Assembly (NCBI GenBank): GCA_009776965.1
Contig: WRMU01000006.1
Span: forward strand, 1-21,930
Direction of reading: 5' to 3'
Length of the DNA stretch: 21,930 bases
From: Microgenomates group bacterium
GTDB taxonomy: Bacteria; Patescibacteriota; Microgenomatia; UBA1400; PJMF01
Shown here: one piece after another, positions 21,916 to 21,930 of the stretch
How the letters are laid out: the number at the start of each line of letters is the position of its first letter
Position numbering within the stretch: position 1 is the stretch's first letter
The notes under the pieces: model-generated
Seen by the model: only the letters and a program-made list of their open reading frames with translations
Databases searched by the model: none
Told to the model about the DNA's origin: nothing
Program-made: the position numbers and the translations under genes

Positions 21916-21930
21916 AATTTTTTCTATGTA

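Noticed and set aside
1..21930. CRISPR array, rRNA genes, prophage or replication origin
   Set aside because: No regularly spaced direct repeats, rRNA sequence, phage structural genes or origin-like iterons were seen on reading both strands.

Overview
This 21.9 kb window looks like a chromosome fragment of a Patescibacteria (CPR) bacterium. The signs are very dense coding with genes touching or overlapping, a short trigger factor without the prolyl-isomerase domain, an orphan F420-ligase-like (CofE) protein, a beta-CASP RNase J, and a simple type IV pilus/FtsK/MBL gene set. The standard bacterial code is used: TGA ends several intact genes, so the Gracilibacteria UGA-to-glycine code does not apply. 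A finer lineage (Microgenomates or Parcubacteria) cannot be decided from what I can see.

Layout. Positions 1-325: the 3' end of a Ser/Thr-rich, probably exported protein. Positions 326-3128: an AT-rich accessory stretch with a two-gene AbiEii-type nucleotidyltransferase module, an IS481/IS3-like insertion sequence with about 30-bp terminal inverted repeats, a promoter-plus-terminator unit at the IS edge, and a NYN-domain nuclease-like gene. Positions 3183-9754 (minus): one overlapping operon for a surface glycan, in the order glycosyltransferase, wecB, two AT-rich glycosyltransferases, ABC-2 permease, ABC ATPase. Positions 9827-12276: two damaged convergent genes, an OmpR-type response regulator frameshifted at an A8 run and a pilB ATPase gene with one in-frame TAA in its Asp box. 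Positions 12308-15101: trigger factor, a small protein, tRNA-Val(GAC), infC-rpmI-rplT, and another small protein. Positions 15104-19153: a membrane-anchored small beta-protein, an M50 site-2 protease, an MBL-fold hydrolase and, facing them, FtsK. Positions 19285-21915: the CofE-like gene and RNase J facing each other across a 174-bp near-palindrome.

Regulation. Many genes have a -10 box (often extended, TGnTATAAT) ending only 6-9 nt before the start codon. This predicts transcripts with 0-3 nt of leader, that is, leaderless mRNAs. Two divergent gene pairs share a compact back-to-back promoter built this way. Clear Shine-Dalgarno sequences are rare; the transposase has one.

The least explained items are the long hairpin between the CofE-like gene and RNase J, the consensus sigma70 promoter that runs straight into an intrinsic terminator next to the IS, and the leaderless promoter grammar.
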